The notes under the pieces: generated by a model
Told to the model about the DNA's origin: nothing
The model's database searches: none
What the model saw: the letters and a program-made list of their open reading frames with translations, nothing else
Shown here: positions 27,786-36,884 of the stretch, in pieces
Numbering within the stretch: the first letter of the stretch is position 1
Layout of the letters: each line of letters opens with the position of its first letter
Position numbers and translations under genes: made by a program
DNA from: an uncultured Anderseniella sp.
GTDB taxonomy: Bacteria > Pseudomonadota > Alphaproteobacteria > Rhizobiales > Aestuariivirgaceae
DNA length: 64,000 nucleotides
Assembly (NCBI GenBank): GCA_947488295.1
Contig: CANKYU010000002.1
Location: 310,001 to 374,000 of the forward strand
Reading direction: 5' to 3'

Positions 27786-27819
27786 ACCCGGTGGCGCACC
27801 TGCTCCACCGGGTTTTTTT
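27786..27819 (+). terminator. Intrinsic terminator of gcrA
   Basis: A perfect 9-bp stem (ACCCGGTGG and CCACCGGGT) with a ten-base loop is followed by a run of seven T residues. It lies between the convergent gcrA and phoB genes and may serve gcrA mainly. Confidence 0.92.
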
Positions 27820-27839
27820 GTGGCCGAGACCGAAAACAA

Positions 27840-28544
27840 TCAGACTTTGAGTGCGCCGAAACGCTCATCGAACGAATACCCCATGCCGCGCACGGTGCGG
27901 ATCGGGTTCACTTCACGGGCGCGACTGATCGACTTGCGCAACCTGCCCACATGCACATCCACGGTGCGCTCGTCCACATAGACATCCCTGCCCCAAACTG
28001 AATCGAGCAACTGCGAGCGGGTATAGACACGCCCCGGTGTCTGCATCATGTGTTCGAGCAGCTTGAATTCGGTCGGCGACAGGTCGATATCGCGCCCCGA
28101 CCGCTGAACCCGGCGGGTGCGGCGATCAAGTGAAATGTCTCCTGCCTGCAACATGTCGGCAACGGCATCCGGGCTGGAACGGCGCAACAGTGACTTTACC
28201 CGCGCCAGCAACTCCGGCACGGAGAACGGCTTGACCACATAATCGTCAGCGCCGGTGGCCAGGCCACGCACGCGTTCGGTTTCTTCGCCACGCGCGGTGA
28301 GCATGATGATGGGTACGTCGCGGGTTTCAGAGCGCGCCCTCAAAGACCGGCAGATCTCTATGCCCGACAGGTTGGGCAACATCCAGTCTAGTACGATGAT
28401 ATCCGGTGTATCGGCAAGGACGTCGCGCACAACGTCTTCCGAGCCGTCAAGCGTGCGTACGGTGTAACCTTCAGACTCAAAATTATATGCGAGCAACTCC
28501 TGGATCGGCTCTTCATCTTCAACAATCAGTACACTTGCAGGCAT
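27840..28544 (-). CDS. phoB: Phosphate regulon response regulator PhoB
   Basis: A 234-residue OmpR-type response regulator. The receiver has acidic residues VEDEE, the phospho-acceptor D53 in VLDWMLPNLSG, and the KPFS lysine. The C-terminal winged helix has DLSPTEFKLLEHMMQTPGRVYTRSQLLD and DVHVGRLRKSI. It is phosphorylated by PhoR under phosphate limitation and binds Pho boxes, three copies of which lie before pstS. It is the last gene of the pst operon, with about 30 bases from phoU. Confidence 0.97.
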   Translation of the reverse strand: MPASVLIVEDEEPIQELLAYNFESEGYTVRTLDGSEDVVRDVLADTPDIIVLDWMLPNLSGIEICRSLRARSETRDVPIIMLTARGEETERVRGLATGADDYVVKPFSVPELLARVKSLLRRSSPDAVADMLQAGDISLDRRTRRVQRSGRDIDLSPTEFKLLEHMMQTPGRVYTRSQLLDSVWGRDVYVDERTVDVHVGRLRKSISRAREVNPIRTVRGMGYSFDERFGALKV

Positions 28545-28574
28545 TCGCAGGCTCCGTCTGAAAACATCATTCAG

Positions 28575-29291
28575 TTACTTTTTGGCACGCGCCTCGATCG
28601 GCGTCAGGGACGTGCTGTCTTCCTTTGGCCGGGGACCGTCCAGCGTATCGCCGGTCACGAGATAGTGGATATTCTCGGCAATGTTGGTCGTGTGATCGCC
28701 AATGCGTTCGATGTTCTTGGCGCCGAACAGCAGGTGGGTACACATGCCGATGGTGCGCGCATCTTCCATCATGTAGGTCAGCAGTTCGCGAAAAACCGAA
28801 TTGTAGAGAGTGTCGATGCGACTGTCATTGTGCCAGACGTCATTGGCCTTCTGGGTATCGAGGCTGGCATAGGCATCCAGCACGTCGGCCAGTTGCTCCA
28901 GAGCGAGATCCGCCATCCGGTTCATGCCCGCATTGACCGAACGCGGCAATGGCTCGTTCACCGCAAGGGTTCGCTTGGCGATATTCTTGGCCAGATCACC
29001 GATCCGCTCCAGATCGGAGGAAATGCGGATGGCAACCATGATGGCGCGCAGATCCGTCGCCATCGGCTGACGCATGGCAATAAGCTTGATGGCGTTTTCC
29101 TCGACTTCCTTCTCGAGGACATCGATCTTGTCGTCGGCTGCAATGATGTGTTCAGCCTTGACCCGGTCAGAGGTGGAAAGCGCCTCGATGGCCTTGCCAA
29201 ACTGATCCTCCGCAAGACCGCCCATCTGGGCGATCAGATTGCGCAGATTTCCGAGATCTTCGTCGAATGCAGAAACAATATGTGTGGTCAT
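28575..29291 (-). CDS. phoU: Phosphate transport regulator PhoU
   Basis: A 238-residue all-helical protein with two PhoU repeats. Each carries the acidic metal-binding segment, ISSDLERIGDLAKNIA in the first and AKNIERIGDHTTNIAE in the second. PhoU links Pst transporter activity to PhoR and keeps the regulon off in phosphate-rich conditions. It lies between pstB and phoB in the operon. Confidence 0.97.
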   Translation of the reverse strand: MTTHIVSAFDEDLGNLRNLIAQMGGLAEDQFGKAIEALSTSDRVKAEHIIAADDKIDVLEKEVEENAIKLIAMRQPMATDLRAIMVAIRISSDLERIGDLAKNIAKRTLAVNEPLPRSVNAGMNRMADLALEQLADVLDAYASLDTQKANDVWHNDSRIDTLYNSVFRELLTYMMEDARTIGMCTHLLFGAKNIERIGDHTTNIAENIHYLVTGDTLDGPRPKEDSTSLTPIEARAKK

Positions 29292-29336
29292 CCGGTCTCA
29301 ACCTTTCTGGTACGGGCAACGGGTTCTGACGGCAGG

Positions 29337-30173
29337 TCAGCCAAAACGGCCCATGATGTAGTCTTGCGTGCGGCGCTCTTGCGGGTTGGTGAAAATGGCT
29401 TCGGTGTCCCCCACTTCGACCAGGGTGCCGAGGTGGAAGAAGGCGGTAAGTTGCGAAACACGGGCTGCCTGCTGCATGGAGTGCGTCACGATCACGATGC
29501 AGTAATTCTCGCGCAACTCGTCAATCAGCTCCTCGATACGGGCCGTGGCGATGGGGTCCAGTGCCGAGCATGGTTCGTCCATCAGGATGACGTCCGGATT
29601 GACCGCGATGGCGCGGGCGATGCACAGCCGTTGCTGCTGGCCCCCGGACAGACCGGTGCCGGGCGCATCGAGGCGATCCTTCACCTCCTCGAACAGGCCG
29701 GCACGCTTGAGTGAATTGACAACAATCTCCTCAAGGTCTGTTCTGGATTGGGCCAGGCCGTGAATACGCGGGCCATAGGCGACATTCTCCATGATGGATT
29801 TCGGAAACGGATTGGGCTTCTGGAACACCATGCCGACGCGTGCCCGCAACTGTACGACGTCAAGATCCGGGTCATAGATATCACTGCCGTCTATGGTGAT
29901 CTTGCCACCGACCCGGCAGATCGGAATGGTGTCGTTCATGCGGTTGATGCAGCGCAGAAAAGTCGACTTGCCACACCCTGACGGGCCGATAAAGGCAGAC
30001 ACCGCCCGGTCGGGAATGCTGATGTCCAGCGGGAAAATCGCCTGTTTTTCACCATAGTGTACGGTGACGTCCCTGGTCACGATCTTCGGTGTGCCCTGCT
30101 GCATGATCAACGGCTCAGCCGGGGTCATGATGGCTTCATGGCGTTTGTCAGTGTCCATTACCGCGGCGTCCAT
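29337..30173 (-). CDS. pstB: Phosphate ABC transporter ATP-binding protein PstB
   Basis: A 278-residue ABC ATPase. Walker A is [13 protein letters not shown], the signature is [16 protein letters not shown], and Walker B is [13 protein letters not shown]. The PstB-specific [20 protein letters not shown] segment is present. A 25-residue N-terminal tail precedes the conserved part, so a start at a later ATG is possible. It drives phosphate import with PstA and PstC. Confidence 0.97.
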   Translation of the reverse strand: MDAAVMDTDKRHEAIMTPAEPLIMQQGTPKIVTRDVTVHYGEKQAIFPLDISIPDRAVSAFIGPSGCGKSTFLRCINRMNDTIPICRVGGKITIDGSDIYDPDLDVVQLRARVGMVFQKPNPFPKSIMENVAYGPRIHGLAQSRTDLEEIVVNSLKRAGLFEEVKDRLDAPGTGLSGGQQQRLCIARAIAVNPDVILMDEPCSALDPIATARIEELIDELRENYCIVIVTHSMQQAARVSQLTAFFHLGTLVEVGDTEAIFTNPQERRTQDYIMGRFG

Positions 30174-30213
30174 TTTATTGCTCCAATCCCACCAAACTCA
30201 AAAATTACAGATA

Positions 30214-32040
30214 CTACCAGCGGCGCTCAAACTGCTTGCGCAGGAAGACGGCCATTGCATTCATCAGGAACAGGAAACCGAGCAGGACCATGATCGCCCC
30301 GGCTGTTTTGGCCTGGAATGCAGCTTCCGGCAGGTCCGACCACAGGAAAATCTGCACCGGCAGAACCGTTGCCGCGTCACTGAACCCGCCAGGCACGTCC
30401 ACGATAAAGGCCACCATTCCGATCATCAGAAGCGGAGCCGTCTCACCAAGCGCCTGCGCCATTCCGATAATGGTACCGGTCAGGATACCCGGCATGGCCA
30501 GCGGCAGAACATGATGAAACACCGCCTGCTGGCGAGACGCGCCAACCCCGAGAGCCCCTTCACGAATTGACGGCGGCACGGCGCGCAATGCAGCACGCGA
30601 CGCGATAATGATGGTCGGCAGCGTCATCAGGGCCAGAACCATGCCGCCAACCATAGCGGACGATCTCGGCAGGCCGAAGAAATTCAGGAAAACGGCAAGC
30701 CCGAGCAAGCCGAACACGATGGACGGCACCGCGGCAAGATTATTGATGTTCACTTCGATCAGATGGGTGATCCGGTTACGTGGTGCGAACTCTTCCAGAT
30801 AGATCGCAGCCGCAACCCCGATCGGCAGGGACAACAGCAACGTGACCAGCAGGGTGAGCGCTGAGCCGACCATGCCGCCCAACACGCCAGCGACCTCGGC
30901 TTCGCGACTGTCGCCGCGCTGAAAGAACGGCCAGTTGAAGCCACTTTCGACCATGCCGGCATCGCGAAGACTGGTCAGCCAGATGATCTCCTTGTCATTG
31001 ATGCGGCGGTCTGCTTCCGGCTGGGAATACTCAACCAGAGACCAGCTTCCGGCAGGCAGCGCGCCGGTTGCCGCCACCGGCATATAGGCCGGGCCGGTGA
31101 TGTAGTCGCTGCCGATCTCGGCAATCTTGATCACACCTTTTTCCGGCAGCCTGACGAAATATGATGGCAATGCCGACGTCAGCACCTCCGCACCGGAGGA
31201 ATTGTTTATGCTGGCAGTCAGCTTGTCGGTCTGAGCTTTCAACCGACCCAGGGCCGCAGCGACGCTGTCTGTGTCTGACTGCAGCTTGGCCAGACGGCGT
31301 TTTGCAGGATGGGTATTGGGTGCCTCAGCACCGGCTTCGGCGACGGCTGCTTCTGCGACCGGCACTTCCGCAGCCAGCCGGTCACGAACGCGCTCGAGTT
31401 TCGACGCTTCCAGTGACAGCCTGTCGCGCCGGGTTTCAAGCCGTTGCTTCACCCTGGCCAGAACGCCGGCAAAGTCGTTGCCGCTTGACGTCAGCCTGAA
31501 GCCGTCTGCAGCCTCTGCAACCGTCAGACTGCCGGTCACCGGAATATCGAACTCATCAGTGCTCATGCCCAGCAGAAACAAGTCCGCCTCATCGGAAAGC
31601 TTCAGGTCGAAGCTCTGCGTGGTACCGATCAGGGACGGATTGGCGACGACTGCCCGGCGAACCTCATCGACGGCATCAAATGACAGAAGCTTGGGCAAGG
31701 CGCGCCGGTCACTGCGCGACTTTACACCCGGAAACTGTGCCCGGATGGCGCTGTTGACGATGGAGTTGAAGTTTCCCTTGCTGATCGCCTCAGCGTCGAT
31801 CTTGCTCTCATCCAGCGTGACATCCAGCGTCACCGTGTTGGCCTCAAACGCCGGCAGGCCCTTGAGCAGGATGTCACTCAGCAACAAAACCAGGAAACCA
31901 CAGGCAAAGCCGATGGCTGCAAGACCATACCAGCGGAACCTGGTTTCTGCCCGGTAGCGCTTTTTCAGGCGGGCCGCGTCAATGGCAACCGAGCGTGCCT
32001 TACCTGCCTGCGCCGGGAGGGGGTTTGCCATATCAGTCAT
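30214..32040 (-). CDS. pstA: Phosphate ABC transporter permease PstA (long form)
   Basis: A 608-residue permease, roughly twice the length of E. coli PstA. After one membrane segment (about residues 36-56), a long soluble domain of about 300 residues with a coiled-coil-like section (ETRRDRLSLEASKLERVRDRLAAE) precedes the permease core, as in the DUF3333-bearing PstA of alphaproteobacteria. The core has the EAA-type loop and LGETAPLLMIG. The ATG at 32040 overlaps the pstC stop by 8 bases. Confidence 0.92.
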   Translation of the reverse strand: MTDMANPLPAQAGKARSVAIDAARLKKRYRAETRFRWYGLAAIGFACGFLVLLLSDILLKGLPAFEANTVTLDVTLDESKIDAEAISKGNFNSIVNSAIRAQFPGVKSRSDRRALPKLLSFDAVDEVRRAVVANPSLIGTTQSFDLKLSDEADLFLLGMSTDEFDIPVTGSLTVAEAADGFRLTSSGNDFAGVLARVKQRLETRRDRLSLEASKLERVRDRLAAEVPVAEAAVAEAGAEAPNTHPAKRRLAKLQSDTDSVAAALGRLKAQTDKLTASINNSSGAEVLTSALPSYFVRLPEKGVIKIAEIGSDYITGPAYMPVAATGALPAGSWSLVEYSQPEADRRINDKEIIWLTSLRDAGMVESGFNWPFFQRGDSREAEVAGVLGGMVGSALTLLVTLLLSLPIGVAAAIYLEEFAPRNRITHLIEVNINNLAAVPSIVFGLLGLAVFLNFFGLPRSSAMVGGMVLALMTLPTIIIASRAALRAVPPSIREGALGVGASRQQAVFHHVLPLAMPGILTGTIIGMAQALGETAPLLMIGMVAFIVDVPGGFSDAATVLPVQIFLWSDLPEAAFQAKTAGAIMVLLGFLFLMNAMAVFLRKQFERRW

Positions 32041-33436
32041 ACTGTTCCTTAAAGCGAGCAACCACGCGCAGTGCAATCATGTTCAAAATCAATGTGAAGA
32101 AGAACAGGACGAAACCGAGCGCAAACGCCGACAGTGTCTTTGAGCTTTCGAATTCCTGGTCGCCGACCAGCAGGGTGGCGATCTGCACCGTCACCGTCGT
32201 CACAGCCTGCAACGGGTTGAATGTTTCGATCAGGTCCCAACTGACCGCATGGGCCGCCAGCCCTGCTGCCATGACCACGATCATGGTCTCACCAACGGCA
32301 CGCGACACAGACAGCATGAACGCCGAAACAATGCCAGGCAGCGCTGCCGGCAACACCACTTTTTTCACCGTCTCCGACCTTGTGGCGCCCATCGCATAGG
32401 ATCCGTCGCGCAGAGACTGCGGTACCGCATTGATAACATCATCAGACAATGAAGACATGAACGGAATAATCATCACGCCCATGACAATACCGGCTGCCAG
32501 CGCGCTTTCAGATGCAACTTCCAGTCCGAGATTCTCCCCCCATCTGCGTATCAGGGGCGCGACAGACAGGGCTGCAAAGAACCCGAACACGACCGTTGGA
32601 ATGCCGGCCAGCACTTCCAGGATCGGCTTGGCGATGGAGCGCGCACGCGGGCTGGCATACTCGGCCATGTAGATGGCGGCGAACAAGCCGATGGGACCGG
32701 CCACACACATGGCGATCAGCATTACCAGCGTTGTGCCAATGAACAGCGGCACCGCGCCAAAGGCACCTGATGATCCCACCTGGTCGGCACGCAGCGCGGT
32801 TTGCGGGCTCCACTGGGTGCCGAACAGGAATTCTGTAACCGGTACCTTGGCAAAGAACCGCAGCGTCTCGAATATCACCGAGAACACGATACCGACCGTT
32901 GTCAGGATGGCGACGGCCGAGCAGATAATCAGCACGGCCAGAAAAATGCGCTCAACGGAGTTGCGGGCACGGAACTTGACGGACAGTTTGCGCGAAGCAA
33001 GAACGGCTGATCCGATACCGATGAGCAGGCCAATAGCGATCTGCAGCCAACCGGAGGCCGATTGCAGCTTGGCAAAAACAGCACCTGCAGCCCGTACACC
33101 CTGCGGATAAGCGCCGAGCCGGTCCGGATCGGATATGACACCTGATGCGAGCAAACGAATGTCACGCATGACCGCATCACGCGCCAACCCGTTTGCCGGT
33201 TGCAGGTCGGCAGGCAGAACAGCGAGTGCCCGGCCCTCGACATAGGACGCGCTCACCGCGGGCCATAACACCGTCAGTACCAACAACGGGATGGCGACCA
33301 TCAGCGCGACAAAATAACCATGGTAATAGGGAAGAGAGTGGAGCTTGCCCGAGGCGCTACTGCCAAGAGCCGATCCGCGCGATTTTCCATAGAAGAAAGC
33401 CAGTACAACCAGAACCGCGACAAGGACGAGCATCAC
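32033..33436 (-). CDS. pstC: Phosphate ABC transporter permease PstC (long form)
   Basis: A 467-residue permease, longer than E. coli PstC through an N-terminal extension with two extra membrane segments and a periplasmic part. The core contains FGAVPLFIGTTLVMLIAMCVAGPIG, the EVLAGIPTVVFGFFA motif and the C-terminal SRAVGETMIVVMAAG, all typical of PstC. It pairs with PstA to form the phosphate channel. Confidence 0.95.
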   Translation of the reverse strand: MMLVLVAVLVVLAFFYGKSRGSALGSSASGKLHSLPYYHGYFVALMVAIPLLVLTVLWPAVSASYVEGRALAVLPADLQPANGLARDAVMRDIRLLASGVISDPDRLGAYPQGVRAAGAVFAKLQSASGWLQIAIGLLIGIGSAVLASRKLSVKFRARNSVERIFLAVLIICSAVAILTTVGIVFSVIFETLRFFAKVPVTEFLFGTQWSPQTALRADQVGSSGAFGAVPLFIGTTLVMLIAMCVAGPIGLFAAIYMAEYASPRARSIAKPILEVLAGIPTVVFGFFAALSVAPLIRRWGENLGLEVASESALAAGIVMGVMIIPFMSSLSDDVINAVPQSLRDGSYAMGATRSETVKKVVLPAALPGIVSAFMLSVSRAVGETMIVVMAAGLAAHAVSWDLIETFNPLQAVTTVTVQIATLLVGDQEFESSKTLSAFALGFVLFFFTLILNMIALRVVARFKEQYD

Positions 33437-33506
33437 AACCTCGAAACTTTCTTCAGCCAGCGACGTGGCAAGACATCAATCAAGCCGGAAAGCTGGCAAG
33501 GCTTGT

Positions 33507-33537
33507 GGACCGGCAACCTAATTCAGGTTGCCGGCCC
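33507..33537 (-). terminator. Intercistronic hairpin between pstS and pstC
   Basis: CCGGCAACCT at 33510-33519 and AGGTTGCCGG at 33525-33534 form a perfect 10-bp stem with a five-base loop, extendable with one mismatch. It lies 13 bases after the pstS stop and lacks a T run, so partial termination or stabilisation of pstS mRNA is likely. Confidence 0.7.
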
Positions 33538-33549
33538 CAATAGTGCTGA

Positions 33550-34584
33550 CTACATGGACAGTCCGGTGCCGTTCTTGACAGCATCGCGAACCTTCGTCAG
33601 TTCTTCTTCCGGCAGCGGGATCAGTCCCTTGGCCGGCAGATAACCATCTTCACCCATGGCGTTGTCAGAGACGAACTCATCCATGAATTCCTGCATGCCG
33701 GGAATGACGCCGACGTGCTGCTTCTTGGCATAGACGAACAACGGCCGAGATACTTTGTATTCGCCAGATGCAATTGCGTCGAAGTCTGGCTTCACACCTT
33801 CAACAGCAGCACCCTTGATCTTGTCCTGGTTTTCTTCAAGGAACGAATATCCAAAAATGCCGAATGCATCCGGGTTGGCCTGAAGCTTCTGAACGATCAG
33901 GTTGTCGTTCTCACCGGCTTCAACAAACCCGCCGTCTTCGCGCATCGTGTCGGACACCTTGCGGAATGCCTTCTTGTCGTCCTTGCGAAGGGCTGCAAGG
34001 CTTTCAAAGCTCTTGGCGCCCGGGCGCATGACCAGCTCAACGAAAGCATCGCGGGTACCTGAGGTTGGCGGCGGGCCGAGAACCTCGATCTTCTTGGCCG
34101 GCAGCGAGGCATCGATGTCAGACCACAGCTTGTTCGGGTTGGGCACCATCTTGCCGTCGGCACCCGGGACTTCCTTGGCCAGGGCCAGGAAAATCTGCTG
34201 CTTGGACAGGGTTACGTCCGATGCGCCTTTTGAGTGTGAAAACGTAATGCCGTCAAAACCGACCTTGATCTCGATGATGTCCGTCACACCGTTCTTCTGG
34301 CACATTTCGAACTCTGACTTCTTGATGGCGCGAGATGCGTTGGAAAGGTCAGGGTGGTCGGCGCCAACGCCGGCGCAGAACAGCTTCATGCCACCGCCGG
34401 TACCGGTGGATTCAACAACCGGCGTCTTGCCGGCAGACTTGCCGAACTGCTCAGCTACAGCAGTTGTGAACGGATAGACTGTCGATGAACCAACGATGCG
34501 GATCTGGTCGCGCGCCTGCGCGGCAGACGCTGCTACAACGGCAGCCAGCGCAACGGTGGCTGTAAGAAGGGTGCGTTTGAGCAT
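33550..34584 (-). CDS. pstS: Phosphate-binding periplasmic protein PstS
   Basis: A 344-residue type II periplasmic binding protein with a signal peptide ending ASAAQARD. The mature start QIRIVGSSTVYPFTTAVAEQFG and the later ESTGTGGGMKLFCAGVG supply the phosphate-binding Ser/Thr/Gly loops, as in PstS. It captures phosphate in the periplasm for PstCAB. It heads the operon and has Pho boxes about 105 bases upstream. Confidence 0.97.
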   Translation of the reverse strand: MLKRTLLTATVALAAVVAASAAQARDQIRIVGSSTVYPFTTAVAEQFGKSAGKTPVVESTGTGGGMKLFCAGVGADHPDLSNASRAIKKSEFEMCQKNGVTDIIEIKVGFDGITFSHSKGASDVTLSKQQIFLALAKEVPGADGKMVPNPNKLWSDIDASLPAKKIEVLGPPPTSGTRDAFVELVMRPGAKSFESLAALRKDDKKAFRKVSDTMREDGGFVEAGENDNLIVQKLQANPDAFGIFGYSFLEENQDKIKGAAVEGVKPDFDAIASGEYKVSRPLFVYAKKQHVGVIPGMQEFMDEFVSDNAMGEDGYLPAKGLIPLPEEELTKVRDAVKNGTGLSM

Positions 34585-34688
34585 AATGGTTTCCCTGATA
34601 TGGCTATTTGATGTTGAACGAGAGGCTCCTCATGAGCATCCCTTCAAAGCTAACAAGGCGAGTCCTATGCCTGCCGTCACTCAATTGT

Positions 34689-34717
34689 GTGACAGTTACA
34701 TGACAATTGAATGACAG
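34689..34717 (-). promoter_or_regulatory. Three tandem Pho boxes upstream of pstS
   Basis: On the minus strand three 7-base elements, CTGTCAT, TTGTCAT and CTGTCAC, are spaced by four bases each (11-base period), exactly the form of PhoB half-sites. They lie between the phoR stop and the pstS start, 105 bases before pstS, and indicate direct PhoB activation of the pst operon. Confidence 0.92.
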
Positions 34718-34741
34718 CTTAAATTATTGTTTTAATTGATT

Positions 34742-35890
34742 TTACTCGGCAGCCTTTGCCAAGTCACTGGAAACCGGCAGGCTGAGTTTGAAGATACTGC
34801 CCTCGCCCTTCCGGGATGTGATGTCAAGGTTTCCGCGATGGCGCAGCGCAATATGCTTGACGATGGCCAGTCCCAATCCGGTGCCGCCGCCAGAACGGCT
34901 TTCCTGCACGCTTACGCGGTAGAACCTTTCCGTCAGGCGCGGCAGATGTTCAGCATCAATACCGACACCGTAATCGGTCACCACAAGCTCAATTCGCCCG
35001 CGCTTGACATCGTGGGAAACCGACACGTCCACGCCACGCTGAGTGGCACCATACTTGATGGCATTTTCGATCAGGTTCTGGGTGATCTGTATCAACTCAT
35101 CGCGCTCGCCGGCCACCACCATGCCAGGTGGTGCATCGACCCGTATCTCGCAATCAGCTTCAGCTGCCCGGGCGGCCAGAAGTTCTGCGCTGTAGCGCGC
35201 CACTTCGGACAAGTCGACCTGGTCGGACGGTGTGCGGTGCAAGTTCATTTCAATGCGTGACAATGACAACAGGTCATCAATCAGCCGCCGCATGCGATGG
35301 GCCTGCTCCAGCATCCTGCCGAGAAACTTGTCGCGCGCCCTGGCATCGTTTCTGGCTGAGCCTTGCAGGGTTTCGATGAAACCGGTCATCGAGGCCAGGG
35401 GCGTGCGCAGTTCATGACTGGCATTGGCAACGAAATCTGCCCGCATTTTTTCAAGCTGCTGCTGTGTGCTCAGATCGCGCAACAGAACGGTTACCGCCGG
35501 CATGCGCGCAACATCAACCGTTGAAACCGGGGTTATGAACACTTCGAAAAGCCGGCCGCCGCCGGTGCGGCGTTCATAGTGCACCTGGTCCGGTGCCCCG
35601 CTGTCAACAACGCGCTCAATCGCTTCCAGCACGGCCGGCGCACGGATATGTTGAGACAGGTGCTGGCCGATCATGTTCTGGCCGGTCAGCTCGGCTGCCT
35701 GCTTGTTGTGGGACAGGATGACACCGTTGTCATCCAGCATGATGAATGGGTCCGGCACCGCGCGGGTGATGGCATCCAGAATTGCTGCAGTATCAGGTTG
35801 CAGTCTGGCGCGGCCGGCCTCATCATTGCCAGGCCGGGGCCGGGCGTCATCGTCAGACGGTTGTCGGTTCCAGATCATAAAAGGAATCAT
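34742..35890 (-). CDS. phoR: Phosphate regulon sensor histidine kinase PhoR, without membrane segments
   Basis: A 382-residue kinase. A PAS domain (DAITRAVPDPFIMLDDNGVILSHN) is followed by the phosphorylated-His motif NASHELRTPLASMTGF, the N box NLIENAIKYG, and the G boxes DYGVGID and GGGTGLGLAIVKH. These and the position next to pstS identify PhoR. The unusual point is the N-terminus: no membrane-spanning segment is visible before the PAS domain, although PhoR is normally anchored. The start is uncertain, with ATG at 35890, 35878 or 35926. It is divergent from an esterase gene with a 25-base gap. Confidence 0.85.
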   Translation of the reverse strand: MIPFMIWNRQPSDDDARPRPGNDEAGRARLQPDTAAILDAITRAVPDPFIMLDDNGVILSHNKQAAELTGQNMIGQHLSQHIRAPAVLEAIERVVDSGAPDQVHYERRTGGGRLFEVFITPVSTVDVARMPAVTVLLRDLSTQQQLEKMRADFVANASHELRTPLASMTGFIETLQGSARNDARARDKFLGRMLEQAHRMRRLIDDLLSLSRIEMNLHRTPSDQVDLSEVARYSAELLAARAAEADCEIRVDAPPGMVVAGERDELIQITQNLIENAIKYGATQRGVDVSVSHDVKRGRIELVVTDYGVGIDAEHLPRLTERFYRVSVQESRSGGGTGLGLAIVKHIALRHRGNLDITSRKGEGSIFKLSLPVSSDLAKAAE

Positions 35891-35915
35891 GATCTTAAAA
35901 TGATGCCATGGCAAT

Positions 35916-36884
35916 ATGACAATCATGCAAGATGACCCGCGTGCCGGTCCGGACGAGGACGAGATCTGGGCCTTTATGGAGGCCGGGGCGCAGTTTTACC
36001 CGACCGACACCGCTCAATTGACGATCGGCGAACAACGCCGGTGCTATGACAATTTATGTGCGCATTTTCATGCCGGCAGGCCGGACGGCATGCAGGTGAC
36101 GGACATGACCTGCCCGGGCCCGGAAGCTGACATTGCGTTGCGCCGGTATGTACCGGCAGGTCGCGGCAGTGGCTGCACCGTCATCTACATGCATGGCGGC
36201 GGCTTCATTCTGGGTGACCTCGACAGTCATGACGACATCTGTTGCGGCATTGCTGACGTTACCGGGAGCATTGTCGTTGCAATCAATTACCGATTGGCCC
36301 CGGAACACATCTTTCCGGCCGCGTTTGACGACTGTAAGGCGGCAGTAAACTGGGTTTTCGAGACATCAGGTTCGCTGGGCATCGATCCCGCCCGCATCGT
36401 GCTTGCCGGAGACTCTGCCGGCGGCAATCTGGCCGCCGCGGTGTGTCTCGCACGGCGTGATCAGGCTCAGACCATGCCCGCCGGACAGGTGCTGATCTAT
36501 CCGGCATTGGGTGGCGACAGATCGAAGGGCTCTTATGTGTCCCGCAGGAATGCCCCGGGGCTGACGACGGCGGATATCAACTACTACGAGCAGATGTACC
36601 TGGGCTCGGCGGAAGAGGAAAACCGGTCATCACGGTTTTACGCACCGCTGCGTGAACACAATTTTGCAGGGCTGCCACGTGCGTTCCTGGTGGCGTGCGA
36701 ATGGGACCCGTTGCGCGACGACTGTTTTGACTATGCACACTGCCTGCAATCGGCAGGTGTCGCGGCCCAGGTGCGCCATGAACCGGAACTGGTGCATGCC
36801 TGTCTGCGGGCACGCCACATGTCGCCGGCGGCAACAGCCATGTTCCATGCCATTTGCAGCGCAATTTCGGACATGTCGCAATGA
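35916..36884 (+). CDS. HSL-type alpha/beta hydrolase (carboxylesterase)
   Basis: A 322-residue esterase of the hormone-sensitive lipase family (family IV). The oxyanion-hole motif YMHGGGFILGDL and the nucleophile motif AGDSAGGNLAAAV are clear, with a later ACEWDPLRDD holding the acid and a His near the C-terminus. It hydrolyses short-chain esters; the substrate is unknown. Its stop codon overlaps the start of the following hydrolase as ATGA, so both are probably co-translated. Confidence 0.9.
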   Translation: MTIMQDDPRAGPDEDEIWAFMEAGAQFYPTDTAQLTIGEQRRCYDNLCAHFHAGRPDGMQVTDMTCPGPEADIALRRYVPAGRGSGCTVIYMHGGGFILGDLDSHDDICCGIADVTGSIVVAINYRLAPEHIFPAAFDDCKAAVNWVFETSGSLGIDPARIVLAGDSAGGNLAAAVCLARRDQAQTMPAGQVLIYPALGGDRSKGSYVSRRNAPGLTTADINYYEQMYLGSAEEENRSSRFYAPLREHNFAGLPRAFLVACEWDPLRDDCFDYAHCLQSAGVAAQVRHEPELVHACLRARHMSPAATAMFHAICSAISDMSQ

